Source of the DNA: Candidatus Methylomirabilota bacterium
GTDB taxonomy: Bacteria > Methylomirabilota > Methylomirabilia > Methylomirabilales > Methylomirabilaceae
Direction: 5' to 3'
DNA length: 64,000 nucleotides
Assembly: GCA_003104975.1 (NCBI GenBank)
Contig: PQAM01000010.1
Span: forward strand, 362,577 to 426,576
This document shows positions 16,798 through 26,100 of the stretch, one piece after another. A program made the translations under genes and the position numbers. Positions within the stretch are counted from its first letter, which is position 1. Each line of letters begins with the position of its first letter. The notes under the pieces were generated by a model. It ran no database searches. It was not told where the DNA came from and was given only the letters and a program-made list of their open reading frames with translations.

Positions 16798-17067
16798 ATG
16801 AATCGTGGATGTGAGGATCCCCCGGAAGGCGGGCTACTCGAGGGGCGCTACGCCAACTATTTTACGGTTGGCTATAACGCGTTCGAATTTCTGCTTGACT
16901 TCGGTCAATTCTATCCAGAGGGCAAGGAGGCCAGACTGCATACCCGGATCATTACCAACCCGATCTACGCAAAGACCTTGCTAGAGCTCTTGCGGGAGTC
17001 CATCGATCGATATGAACAGACCTTCGGACACATCGCCGAAGGGAGCGAAGAAGGGCCCAAGTTATGA
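16798..17067 (+). CDS. DUF3467-type protein
   Basis: 89 residues. The ATG at 16798, six bases after GAGG, is preferred over the ATG at 16783. The central block GRYANYFTVGYNAFEFLLDF, then ARLHTRIITNPIYAK, is diagnostic of DUF3467, a small beta-rich domain of unknown function often found in genomes with encapsulated or tail-like structures. The stop overlaps the next start (ATGA). Confidence 0.8.
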   Translation: MNRGCEDPPEGGLLEGRYANYFTVGYNAFEFLLDFGQFYPEGKEARLHTRIITNPIYAKTLLELLRESIDRYEQTFGHIAEGSEEGPKL

Positions 17068-18050
17068 GCAACGGCAGTCCTCCTCTGGATCAAGTTGTCA
17101 CGGCCATGCTCGGCCGCCTGGACGATTATCTCCCATTACCATCGCTCCCATTGCCTGTTCCGAGTGTGTCGGTGGCCAGCGTGAGAGAGCGCGCCGTTGG
17201 GCTGGGTAACCATCGAGGTATGGAGACACGGGGTTCTTTCGCCGTCGTAGAGCTAAAGGGCATCCGCCTGGATGCGCTGGCCAGATTTCAACTATGGGCG
17301 TCCGGGCCGACCGAGGCCGACACAGCCATAACCGACCTGAATACGCGGCTGATGGCTGACCGCGACAACCTCCAGGTGCAAGGTTTTCTGCGTATTGCGC
17401 TCGAAGCGACGTCGCTGGCCGACCTCGTGCCCCCGCCTATCAGCGCCTGGCGCAAACATGCTGACTACCGGGTACTGTATGAGTATCCCTATACGGACAC
17501 CGATGGTGGGGCAGAGAGCCTCATCGCCCGGATCCCGGTCGGCATTGACAACGAGTTCGGCGAGGCCACTACGGTAACTGACGAGATGGTCCGGTGGGAT
17601 AACCAGGATGCGGCGGCGCTGGTCGTGCGAGGTCGCTTGAGCGTGGGCCGCCTGTCGGCCCTGGCCTTCGTTTCCGGCTTGGCCCCGAGCGGGACAGTCA
17701 CCCTCACGCGGACCTTCGATGGTGCGGCCGGCGCGCCAACAACCCATGCCACGCTGGCGGCCTTCCTGGCTGCTGTCGCCGCCCTGAACGCGCCGGAGCG
17801 CCACGCGCAAGTGACCTTTGCCTCAGTGAGCGATTTTCTGGCTGCTTTCAGCGCCGCCGGCGACCCCGTGACGCTGGGCGATTGGGACCTCGACGGCGCG
17901 CCGGACAGCTACCAGCCGCGGACACTGACCCTTGAGCCGGCCATTCGGTTGCCTGGGGCAGCCGACCGTCTGGAGATCACTTACCAAGGCGCCGCTTTTG
18001 ACCAAGTTGCCGTCGTGTACTTGCGTGCGACGCGCAGACCAAAGAACTGA
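17064..18050 (+). CDS. Uncharacterised tail-locus protein upstream of the sheath (possible terminator/cap)
   Basis: 328 residues with no named domain. Residues about 95-165 hold a conserved-looking block (VQGFLRIALEATSLADL, AWRKHADYRVLYEYPYTD) and a Ser/Ala-rich middle; the C-terminal half may be beta-sandwich. Its place immediately before the sheath gene is where phages keep tail-completion or terminator genes, so a role at the membrane-distal end of the tail is possible, but nothing in the sequence proves it. Start overlaps the DUF3467 stop, so it is translationally coupled. Confidence 0.75.
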   Translation: MSNGSPPLDQVVTAMLGRLDDYLPLPSLPLPVPSVSVASVRERAVGLGNHRGMETRGSFAVVELKGIRLDALARFQLWASGPTEADTAITDLNTRLMADRDNLQVQGFLRIALEATSLADLVPPPISAWRKHADYRVLYEYPYTDTDGGAESLIARIPVGIDNEFGEATTVTDEMVRWDNQDAAALVVRGRLSVGRLSALAFVSGLAPSGTVTLTRTFDGAAGAPTTHATLAAFLAAVAALNAPERHAQVTFASVSDFLAAFSAAGDPVTLGDWDLDGAPDSYQPRTLTLEPAIRLPGAADRLEITYQGAAFDQVAVVYLRATRRPKN

Positions 18051-18129
18051 GGAGTGTCGAACGATGCCTCGCCGATGTTAGGTGCTCAGGCGGAGGCGAT
18101 GCACAAGCCGAACAAAAGGAGGGGGAAAC

Positions 18130-19797
18130 ATGGCTGAGATGGTATTACCAGGCGTTTACATCGAGGTGCGACCCGAAGGGCTGATCGTGCCAGGTCGGGT
18201 GACAGTGGGCAACCTGGGCGTGGTTGGCACGGCCAACAAAGGCCCCGTCGGGGTATCCGTGATCTTAGGCAGTTACACCGAGGCGCGGGAGCAGTTTGGC
18301 AACTACGACTCCTTTGGGACGCCCAATGAGCTGACGCTGGTGCGCGCGCTGGAGTTGGCCTACAACCACGGGGCAACGACGGTCATTGCCGTGAGAGTAG
18401 CGTCTGGCACAGCCGCTAAAGCTGATTTCAAGTTGAGCTCGTCATCAGGCGATTGCTGCCGCCTAACTGCCAAATCAGAGGGGGGGTGGGGCAACGAGAT
18501 CGAGATCAATGTCTGGGACGCTGAGGAGGACAGTTTTGTCAGCGACGAGGCGCATAGCGGGGGAGGTGCCATCACTTTAACCAACACACCCATTCAGAGC
18601 GCCCGCAACCGTATCTCGGTATTTGTAGACGCCACCAAACGGACCACGTTACTCAATATTGTTTACAACACCGGAGGACCCCCTGCCCTGGGTGGGGTAG
18701 ATATCAATACGACTACACGGGCTCTCACATTCAATGCCGCAGAGGTCCCCGCGGCGGCGGACAAGGTGACGGCATCGTATGTCGTGGGCAAGAGCGACAG
18801 CAGAAAGATTACGCTGCGCTATCGCGGTGCACAAGAGGTGTACACCGTAGCCAGCGGACGGGATCTGGCAGCCGATATCGCAAAGACCTCGGTCTTGGTC
18901 GATGGGACCGGACTGGCCAACCAAGATGAGCCACCAACTAAATTTAGCAGTGACGATGACTTTCAACTCTTCGGTACGGGCGCCAACACGCGTGGCGACG
19001 ACGGTGCAGTCGGAGCGAATTACAACGACGGGTTGGAGAAACTGCTGAATGAACCAGCCCACATCATCATCGCTGCGGGCCAGGACAACAGCTTTGGAGA
19101 TGAACTGGACGCTCACTGCCAGCAGGCTTCGACCGACTTGGTTAAACGCGACCGGATTGCCGTGGTCGGCACAGCGCTCGGGGCCACCGTCGACTCAATC
19201 CGTGGCCATAACCTGGACAGCGACCGGGTTATCTTCGTTGCCCCCGGGATCAAGGTCACCGATGCGGCGGCAACACCACCGGTCGAGGTTACGTTACCTG
19301 GAGCCTACGCGGCCGCGGCCGTAGCGGGCTTGCTGGCCGGTCTTTCCGCTCATATCAGCCCGACCAACAAGACTATCCACGTGGGCGGGCTCCAACGGCG
19401 TTACACGGCTGCTGAGTTGACCCAACTCGTGCAGAGCCGGGTGCTGGCGCTGGAAGAGCGGCAAGGCTTCCGCATCGTCAAGGGTATCACCACGTCCTCC
19501 AACACCGCGTGGCACCAAATCACAACGCGCCGCATCGTGGACTTCGCCAAATACGGCGTACGCTCCGCCGCCAATCCGTATATCGGACGCTTGAACAACG
19601 AGCGGGTACGGGCGGCTCTGAAGGCCACCATCAACAGTTTTCTACAGGAGATGGTGGATGACGAGATGCTGGTGAGCTACGACTTGGAGGTCAGCGCTAC
19701 TCGCGACGAAGAAATCAAGGGCATCGCTCGAGTGACCCTCGTGCTGCGGCCGACGTTCAGCATCGACTTTATCAAAGTCACCATGTTCTTATTCTGA
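18130..19797 (+). CDS. Contractile tail sheath protein
   Basis: 555 residues from ATG 18130 (GGAGGGGGAAAC upstream). The N-terminus MAEMVLPGVYIEVRPEG is the typical sheath start. The C-terminal domain has the handshake-type ending (DEEIKGIARVTLVLRP, FSIDFIKVTMFLF) and the insertion AANPYIGRLNNERVRAAL seen in phage and eCIS sheaths. Sheath subunits polymerise around the tube and contract to drive it into a target. Only one sheath gene is present, whereas Afp/PVC systems have three, so the particle is built on the simpler phage-like plan. Confidence 0.93.
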   Translation: MAEMVLPGVYIEVRPEGLIVPGRVTVGNLGVVGTANKGPVGVSVILGSYTEAREQFGNYDSFGTPNELTLVRALELAYNHGATTVIAVRVASGTAAKADFKLSSSSGDCCRLTAKSEGGWGNEIEINVWDAEEDSFVSDEAHSGGGAITLTNTPIQSARNRISVFVDATKRTTLLNIVYNTGGPPALGGVDINTTTRALTFNAAEVPAAADKVTASYVVGKSDSRKITLRYRGAQEVYTVASGRDLAADIAKTSVLVDGTGLANQDEPPTKFSSDDDFQLFGTGANTRGDDGAVGANYNDGLEKLLNEPAHIIIAAGQDNSFGDELDAHCQQASTDLVKRDRIAVVGTALGATVDSIRGHNLDSDRVIFVAPGIKVTDAAATPPVEVTLPGAYAAAAVAGLLAGLSAHISPTNKTIHVGGLQRRYTAAELTQLVQSRVLALEERQGFRIVKGITTSSNTAWHQITTRRIVDFAKYGVRSAANPYIGRLNNERVRAALKATINSFLQEMVDDEMLVSYDLEVSATRDEEIKGIARVTLVLRPTFSIDFIKVTMFLF

Positions 19798-19808
19798 GGA
19801 GGTGCATT

Positions 19809-20318
19809 ATGGCAATAAATACACGGCCTTTCCGCGGCAGCGAGGCCATACTAACGTTGTCGTCCGTTGACAGTCGGGCGGGGACGCTGGCCGAACAGAT
19901 CTTCAATACCGAATACAACATCGGCACCGTTGGCCGGGTTACGGGGGTGGAAGTCACCGTACAGACGGATCTGGAGGTGTTTCACGAGATCGGCACCCGC
20001 CAGCCTGCCACCCTGCATTCCGGTAACATTAACATCAGTGGGCGAGTGGAGCGCGCCTACATTAACGGTGCTCTGTTGCGCCTCCTGATGGGAGATCTCG
20101 CTAACGCCCAACAGGGAGAAGAATTACAACCCATTTTTAATATGATCATTGATCTCACCGAGATCGGCTCTCCGAACGGTCAGGGCGGTACAAAGGTCAT
20201 CATCTCATTCGTGAGATTCGATGACTGGAAGCTAGTTGTACCGGAAGACGACTTCATCATGGAGAACGCCACCTTCAAGGCGCTGAGGATAGCCCGAGAA
20301 GAGAAGGACGGCGGTTAG
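19809..20318 (+). CDS. Tail tube protein
   Basis: 169 residues, immediately after the sheath with a strong site (GAGGAGGTGC). It has the all-beta composition and features of XkdM/Hcp-like tube proteins: an N-terminal RPFRGSEAILTL, a central ISGRVERAYINGALLRLLMG and a C-terminal strand-rich region ending in an exposed helix (MENATFKALRI). The protein stacks in hexameric rings inside the sheath. It is the only tube gene in the locus. Confidence 0.85.
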   Translation: MAINTRPFRGSEAILTLSSVDSRAGTLAEQIFNTEYNIGTVGRVTGVEVTVQTDLEVFHEIGTRQPATLHSGNINISGRVERAYINGALLRLLMGDLANAQQGEELQPIFNMIIDLTEIGSPNGQGGTKVIISFVRFDDWKLVVPEDDFIMENATFKALRIAREEKDGG

Positions 20319-20323
20319 TCACC

Positions 20324-20791
20324 ATGACACTAAAGGCTGAAGATATCCTGGCCGGCAGTGCCATCACCCACAAGCTGGAGATACCGACAGATTTGCTGAA
20401 GGCCAACGGCAGTGGACCTGCCCACCGATTGGTTGTCCTACGCCCCCTGACCGTGCGCGATCTGCAGCGAATCAACAAGGCTGCCCGCGAAGATGACGGG
20501 CTGTCGGCGGCACTGATGATCCAGCAGGCTTTGGTGGAGCCGGCGCTGAAGCCAGACCAGGTTTCGCAACTGCCGGCGGGATTGGCGCGCTTTTTAGTCG
20601 ACCAGATCAACATTCTCAGCGGCATCAGCACGCCGCAGAACGCCTTGGAAGAATTGGTCCAAGCCCCACTGGCCAAAGCCTGCTTTGTCCTGGCGAAGGA
20701 GTTTGGCTGGACGCCTGAACAGGTGAGCGGGATGACTATTGGCCAGATATTGCTCTATTTGGAGATGGCGCACGGGAGCGAATCGAAATGA
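20324..20791 (+). CDS. Tail assembly chaperone-like protein
   Basis: 155 residues, helical, five bases after the tube stop. The position right after the tube, and sequence such as HRLVVLRPLTVRDLQRIN and ARFLVDQINILSG, correspond to the XkdN/gpG-type assembly chaperones of phage tails, which bind the tape measure before tube growth. No slippery frameshift site is evident. Family assignment rests on context and composition. Its stop overlaps the next ATG. Confidence 0.6.
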   Translation: MTLKAEDILAGSAITHKLEIPTDLLKANGSGPAHRLVVLRPLTVRDLQRINKAAREDDGLSAALMIQQALVEPALKPDQVSQLPAGLARFLVDQINILSGISTPQNALEELVQAPLAKACFVLAKEFGWTPEQVSGMTIGQILLYLEMAHGSESK

Positions 20792-22092
20792 ATCGAGGCC
20801 CTGGTTGGTTCTCGTCGGCTTTTCGTTTATCCGCGGTTCTCAGCGGCGGCAGGGCGCCAGCGTGTTGGCAGCGCGACTTTGTTCGGAAGATTGAGGGATT
20901 GATCGCAGTGCGGCGAGGTGGCGCGTGGATCGAGGAATTTGGGGAGATTCACCCCAAACTGTGTGAAGGCCCCTTGCTGGGCACCACATTATCGGTGCTG
21001 ACCGGACAGGCCAGCCAAGCGCAGGAGGCTGAGTCGAAAACTACCCGGCCCGGCAAGGCGAGGTTTGCCGCCCGGGAGCACCCTCCAGAACCCAAGCGGA
21101 ATAGGACTACCTCGAATGTGCCAACCGATTCGCCGTTTCGGCCCAAGACTTCACATCGTCAATCAGTGGCCAAACGCAAGGCGCTTGAAACGGTGCCGGT
21201 GGGCAGTTCTGTACAGGCCCTGTCCCAGCTCCAAGCCCAAGCCGATCGTTTGCTGTTGAGTCGGCTTGTCGGTAGCGTGATTGCATTCGAACGGACAGAG
21301 CAGGCAAACATTAGATTTTCCCAGGTGAAGGAAAAACATCCCAAGGAAGCAAGCGTGCCGTCGGTCTGTGGGGATCCGGCGGCCCGGCAGGACTGGCTGA
21401 ACCGTCTGGCGCAGAGGGCCGGAAAAATGATCACCCAAGAACAGTCGGATACAACGGGAACGGCGACACCCGCTCAGGGCAATGCGCAAATGCCCAGTCA
21501 ATCGCCATCGTTGGAGGAACAATGGACGATGCCATTGGATGGCACATGCGCTTCCCTGGATATGCTGGACCGGCTTGTCCAAGAGGACTTCCCAGGCGAT
21601 GAGGGTAATGGCGGAACGACACAGCGCCGCCCTTCACGCAGCAACCCATCGCCTTCCTCAGAGCAACCTCATCCCATTCGTCCCATTGTGAAAGCAGACG
21701 AATCTTCTCAAGGGTTGGATCAGTGGGACGGATGGCGTAGCGAATCGGCCAGTGGCGGCAATGAGTTAGAACCCAAGGCAACTCCGCCGGTTACCGCGCA
21801 GGCAGGCTCCCCGCTCTTGGCGCTGGAGCCTGGCGTAAACGGGGCAGCGGGGTATGGTGTGGGTGAAACGAAATCCTCAGCGCCGATTATTCCGGCGAAT
21901 GTGACGCCCTCACTACCGGACCTGCTGCCTCCACAGCGAGTCGGGGCGCCGCCGCTGCCGGTGGCTGCGGTTGCTGCTCGGCGAGGTGCGCGCGAAGAAG
22001 GACTGAAGGCAACAGACGACTTGGACATGTTGGCGGCGAAGATCAAGCAGATCCTGGACGAGCAGGCACGCCGCCACGGTATCGATGTGTAG
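20788..22092 (+). CDS. Long, largely disordered Pro/Ser-rich tail protein with conserved C-terminal helix
   Basis: 434 residues. Residues about 75-390 are low-complexity, rich in Pro, Ser, Gln and Thr, with no domain. The last 30 residues form a clear amphipathic helix, DDLDMLAAKIKQILDEQARR, followed by HGIDV. Such a C-terminal helix with an otherwise variable sequence suggests a docking peptide on a linker. It occupies the usual tape-measure position (after the chaperone) but lacks tape-measure-like coiled coil, so the ruler function is doubtful. Confidence 0.75.
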   Translation: MNRGPGWFSSAFRLSAVLSGGRAPACWQRDFVRKIEGLIAVRRGGAWIEEFGEIHPKLCEGPLLGTTLSVLTGQASQAQEAESKTTRPGKARFAAREHPPEPKRNRTTSNVPTDSPFRPKTSHRQSVAKRKALETVPVGSSVQALSQLQAQADRLLLSRLVGSVIAFERTEQANIRFSQVKEKHPKEASVPSVCGDPAARQDWLNRLAQRAGKMITQEQSDTTGTATPAQGNAQMPSQSPSLEEQWTMPLDGTCASLDMLDRLVQEDFPGDEGNGGTTQRRPSRSNPSPSSEQPHPIRPIVKADESSQGLDQWDGWRSESASGGNELEPKATPPVTAQAGSPLLALEPGVNGAAGYGVGETKSSAPIIPANVTPSLPDLLPPQRVGAPPLPVAAVAARRGAREEGLKATDDLDMLAAKIKQILDEQARRHGIDV

Positions 22093-22107
22093 CCCAGGGT
22101 AAGGATC

Positions 22108-22647
22108 ATGCGACCCATGCTGGACGACATCGAGCTACCCCATGCCCAGGAAATCGCCACTATCGAGCGGCGCGTCCTGGCGGAGCACAAACCGCCTGGC
22201 ATGGCGGGTAGCCTGCTGCAGAACCTGGGACGGCGTCCGGCGCGGCTGACGCTGTGGGGGGTTGCGACCGGCCCCGAAGCGCTGGAGTTTATCCAGAAGC
22301 TTGACGACAAATTCCGCGCAGCAACGCCGGTGCCTTTCATCGCCGACATCGTCAAGGATGCCGAGATCGAGCAGATGCTGATCGAGGACTTGAAACTACA
22401 GGATTTGTCCGGCAAGCCGGAGCGCTTTGCCTACGTGCTCACGCTCCGCGAATTCATCGAGCCGGTCGAACCCGAAGAGCCCTCGCTGCTGGACGGATCG
22501 ATCCTGGATGAGGCTCAAAACCTCATGGACGATCTGGTGGATGGGCTCAATGTCGGGATGGACTTTGCGACCGGACTGGAACAGTTCGTCCCGCAGTTGT
22601 CCGATCTTCTTACTCGCCTGCAGGCGTTCAATCGCGGCGGGACGTAA
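22108..22647 (+). CDS. Baseplate hub adaptor, short paralogue
   Basis: 179 residues. The first 120 are a module with MLDDIELPHAQEI, then GSLLQNLGRRPARLTLWG, then LDDKFRAATPVPFIADI and LSGKPERFAYVLTLREFIEP. The same module opens the giant protein at 23124. It resembles the N-terminal domain of phage DNA-circulation/tail proteins and the LysM-type hub adaptors (Afp7-like), which link tube and spike. The last 60 residues are amphipathic helix. Begins 16 bases after the preceding gene. Confidence 0.75.
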   Translation: MRPMLDDIELPHAQEIATIERRVLAEHKPPGMAGSLLQNLGRRPARLTLWGVATGPEALEFIQKLDDKFRAATPVPFIADIVKDAEIEQMLIEDLKLQDLSGKPERFAYVLTLREFIEPVEPEEPSLLDGSILDEAQNLMDDLVDGLNVGMDFATGLEQFVPQLSDLLTRLQAFNRGGT

Positions 22648-22676
22648 TCAAATCAACAGAGTCTTAAGGAGGAACC

Positions 22677-23090
22677 ATGGCCGCACAAAATCTTTTCGAG
22701 GAACTCAAGCAAGCCTTGACGACCTTCAAGGATTTTCTCCACACCAACGTGGGTGTCATCAAACCGGCGGTTCAGGCGCTGAAATCTATCGTTCCGCAGG
22801 TTGGTGAATTGATCGGCAAGCTGATCGACCTGATGGGCAAGCTCAAGACCGAGATCAACAATCTGAATCCCAATGTCGTGCCGGGATTAGACAAAGTCTC
22901 CGAATTCACGACTGGCATTACCACGCTATTGACGACGGCAAAAAACCTGTTGCCGAATGAGGCGGGAGCGATCGACGAAGTGCTATCGGTTACCGATGTG
23001 GTCAGCTCTCTGCCGTCGCTGGACGCGGTAAAAGCCGAAATCATCGCTCTCCTCGATGCCATCATCGCCGATTTGAACCAGTTGAAATAA
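22677..23090 (+). CDS. Small all-helical tail protein, possible short tape measure
   Basis: 137 residues with a strong site (AAGGAGGAACC). Almost entirely helical with heptad-like Leu/Ile/Val patterns (VGELIGKLIDLMGKLKTEI, VKAEIIALLDAIIADLNQL) and no other feature. It lies between the two hub adaptor genes. A helical rod between tube and hub genes would fit a very short ruler or a plug inside the tube. I cannot tell which. Confidence 0.65.
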   Translation: MAAQNLFEELKQALTTFKDFLHTNVGVIKPAVQALKSIVPQVGELIGKLIDLMGKLKTEINNLNPNVVPGLDKVSEFTTGITTLLTTAKNLLPNEAGAIDEVLSVTDVVSSLPSLDAVKAEIIALLDAIIADLNQLK

Positions 23091-23123
23091 GGGCCTACGA
23101 GCCACCGAGACGGAGAGGGAAAG

Positions 23124-26100
23124 ATGCCCGCCAAACCCATGCTCGATGACATCGAGCTGCAGTTGGTGCAGGACATCGAGGCCGAGGACGAGGAAGCCCT
23201 GGCTCAGCACGGCGTGCCGGCCCTGGAGGGGGACTTTCTCCAGGATTTGGGACGCCGCTCAAGCCGCGTCAGCCTCACGGGCGTGATGATCGGTGAGGAA
23301 GTGGCCGATGCCCTGAAAAAACTGCGGGACAAATTCCGCGCCGCAGAGCCCGTCTCCTTCGTCGCCGACATTGCCACGGCCACCAAAGTAGACAAGGTGC
23401 TGATCGAGGAAATGGGTATCAGGGACCTGGCCGGCAAGCCCGAACGCTTCGAATATGCGCTGACCCTGCGCGAGTTCATCCCACCGCCCCCGACCAAGCG
23501 GGAAGAACCACCCCCCCCACCTCCGCCACCCCCTCCGCCGCCCGTGGACACCGGAACGCTCATCGTCGAAGTAATCGTGGAGGGAGACCCGAACTTCGAC
23601 TTCAGCAAAGTGACGGTGACCGTCGAAGGCACCCAGGACGACGGCACAGCGTTATCGCGCACCTTAACCAATCGGCAGAACAATGTCTGGACCGAAGAAG
23701 ATTTCCCACCCGGACAATACACAGCCGAAGCCGTGGTGACCGAACTGCAGCCCATGTCCGGTTCTACGCAGGCGGCGGTGCGCGCCGGTCAGACTGCTCA
23801 AGCTCAGATCACACTGCACGCAGGAGCCGTTGTCGCTACAACGTTTCTTGTTCATTTCCGCTTCGACAACGCATTCCTTGAGCCCTGCATGCGTGAGGTA
23901 ATGCGACAAGTAACGGAACACGCGGCCAATAACACCGACGAAAGGTTGGTAATCGTCGGTCACACAGATAAGACCGGCTCGAATCAATACAATCAATCGC
24001 TGTCGGAGCGGCGTGCGCGCAGCGTTTACGCCTATCTGACCTTTGGTCGCGATCGAACAGCAGCGATTAACGAGTGGAATGCATTACGGCGGCGGCGGCA
24101 ACCACCTAATCAGCTGCCCACGGTAACGGATAATTGGGACGTACGGGAATATCAGCATATACTTCAGGATCTGGGTTTTTATTCGGGTGCCGTTGATGGA
24201 CAGGATGGACCATTAACTCAAGATGCGGTAAGGGCTTATCGCTGCCACAAAGGACTTCCGGCTGGGACAACGGTTGACGACGAGGTCTGGAATGAGCTGA
24301 TTCAGGATTATCTCGGGCAGGATTCCTTGGCAATACCCGAAAGTCAGTTCTTCCCGAATTGTAATGGGGAGATCCTCAAATGGTTGGGCTGCGGTGAAGA
24401 AGACCCGGTCAAGAACACGTCCGCTGCTCATCGCCCAAATCGGCGCACCGAATTGCTGTTTGTACGCGCAGACCGTTTGCCTTGCCAAGTACCACAGCCC
24501 GACACGTTTGATCTACCGGCCTCAGGTGCAGTGAATAGCAATTGGTGTCTTGGCCCTGGTTCAACTTCTAACCATTGCTGCATCGTTTCTCCCCACTTGC
24601 AACGCGCGTCAAATACTCCACAGCCTTGCCCGAATAATCCACAAGGACCATGGTGCCGACAGCCAGCCGAGCCGGGCACGATTGCAGTTGAAGGCTCGAT
24701 TCAGCGGGAGCAACCGGACGGTACCCTTGAGCCTGTAGCCAACCAAGCATTCGTTCTTATCGCTCCTAATGGGCAATTCAAAGCTGGTGAACAATCCAAT
24801 GGAGAGCCTACACCAGACCGTACCCGGGGAGGCACCGGCGCCGACCGTGGCACCTTCAGTTTTCCCAATTTGCCCATTGGTGTTTTTAGCCTCGAAGTAA
24901 GAACTCCAGCTTCAGCACCGGTACTCGTGAGGCTGCGCGACGGCACTGATGCAGACATCAAAGGGAACACCGTCTGCAAAGCACTGCGAGCTCCTAGCGA
25001 TCGCCTGGAGGTGGTGATCGTCAACGCGCCGGTGCTACGCGAGATTCGTCTGCCAGTGGTGGCACACTTGATGACCGCGTTGAATCCCCTGACCCACGAG
25101 GTTCGTCTCTGTGCGTCTGGGGGTCGTCCTGAACGGCAAGCTACAGGTATCACTAACGCGGATGTGCGCGCTGCCCTTGATGAAGCCAACCGAATCTGGC
25201 GCCAGGCGCGTATCCGCTTCGAGCTTGAGGATGCCAACATTGTGCGTGAAACCTACGCCTTCCGCACCGATTGCGAGGTGGACGAGTCCGAGTTCACCAT
25301 CCTCCTGGAGCGATGCGCCTATCCTGATGCCGTTAACGTATTCTTTGTCGGAGATCTGGCCGGACAAGGGGAGGCGGGGTTTGGGGTGTCCCCGGAAGGT
25401 GGAGCCGCGCTGGGCGTGGCTGGCTGCGCAGTGGGCGACAGGTTCCAAACCACTATTCTGGGGCCTCCTCTCAGTGTAACTCTGGATGCCCAGCAGCGGG
25501 CGCAGGTGCTGGCTCATGAACTGGGGCATTTTCTGAATCTAGATCATGCTGAGGACACCCCGGTGAATGCCAACCGGCTAATGCTGCCAGGCACATTCTC
25601 TGCCACCAACAGGACACTGATACAGGACGAGGTGAACCGCGCACGCACCTCCGGTGGTGCCACCGACGACTGCGTTCCTTTAAAGCTGCGCGTTAGTGGC
25701 GCGACCCAGATTGGAGGCAGCCTGAGTCATGAGTTCATCGTGATCCAGAACCCCACGGGCATCGTGACCGTAGACGCGGAGATCCCTGACCGGCTTCTAG
25801 CGCCCGACAGAGGCACACTTACGATGACCACCAATGGCAATCCATGCGCGAGCAACCGGCAGTGCATAGTGAGTACAGCTACCGCGGGCAGTACGAAGGC
25901 TGTAGCAATTTACACCCCTACGGGCAGCGGCCAGCCAGTCAGCCGGCAGGTAAACATCCGGGTGGTGACGTTCGAACTGGAGGTCGAGGGCGCCTGCCGC
26001 GTCGACGGCCCGGGCAGCACTACTTTTATCGCTGTCGAAGATACCACCCCAAATGCGCGCGTCACGGTTATCGCGCGTCTCAATCCGACGCCATTCTGCG

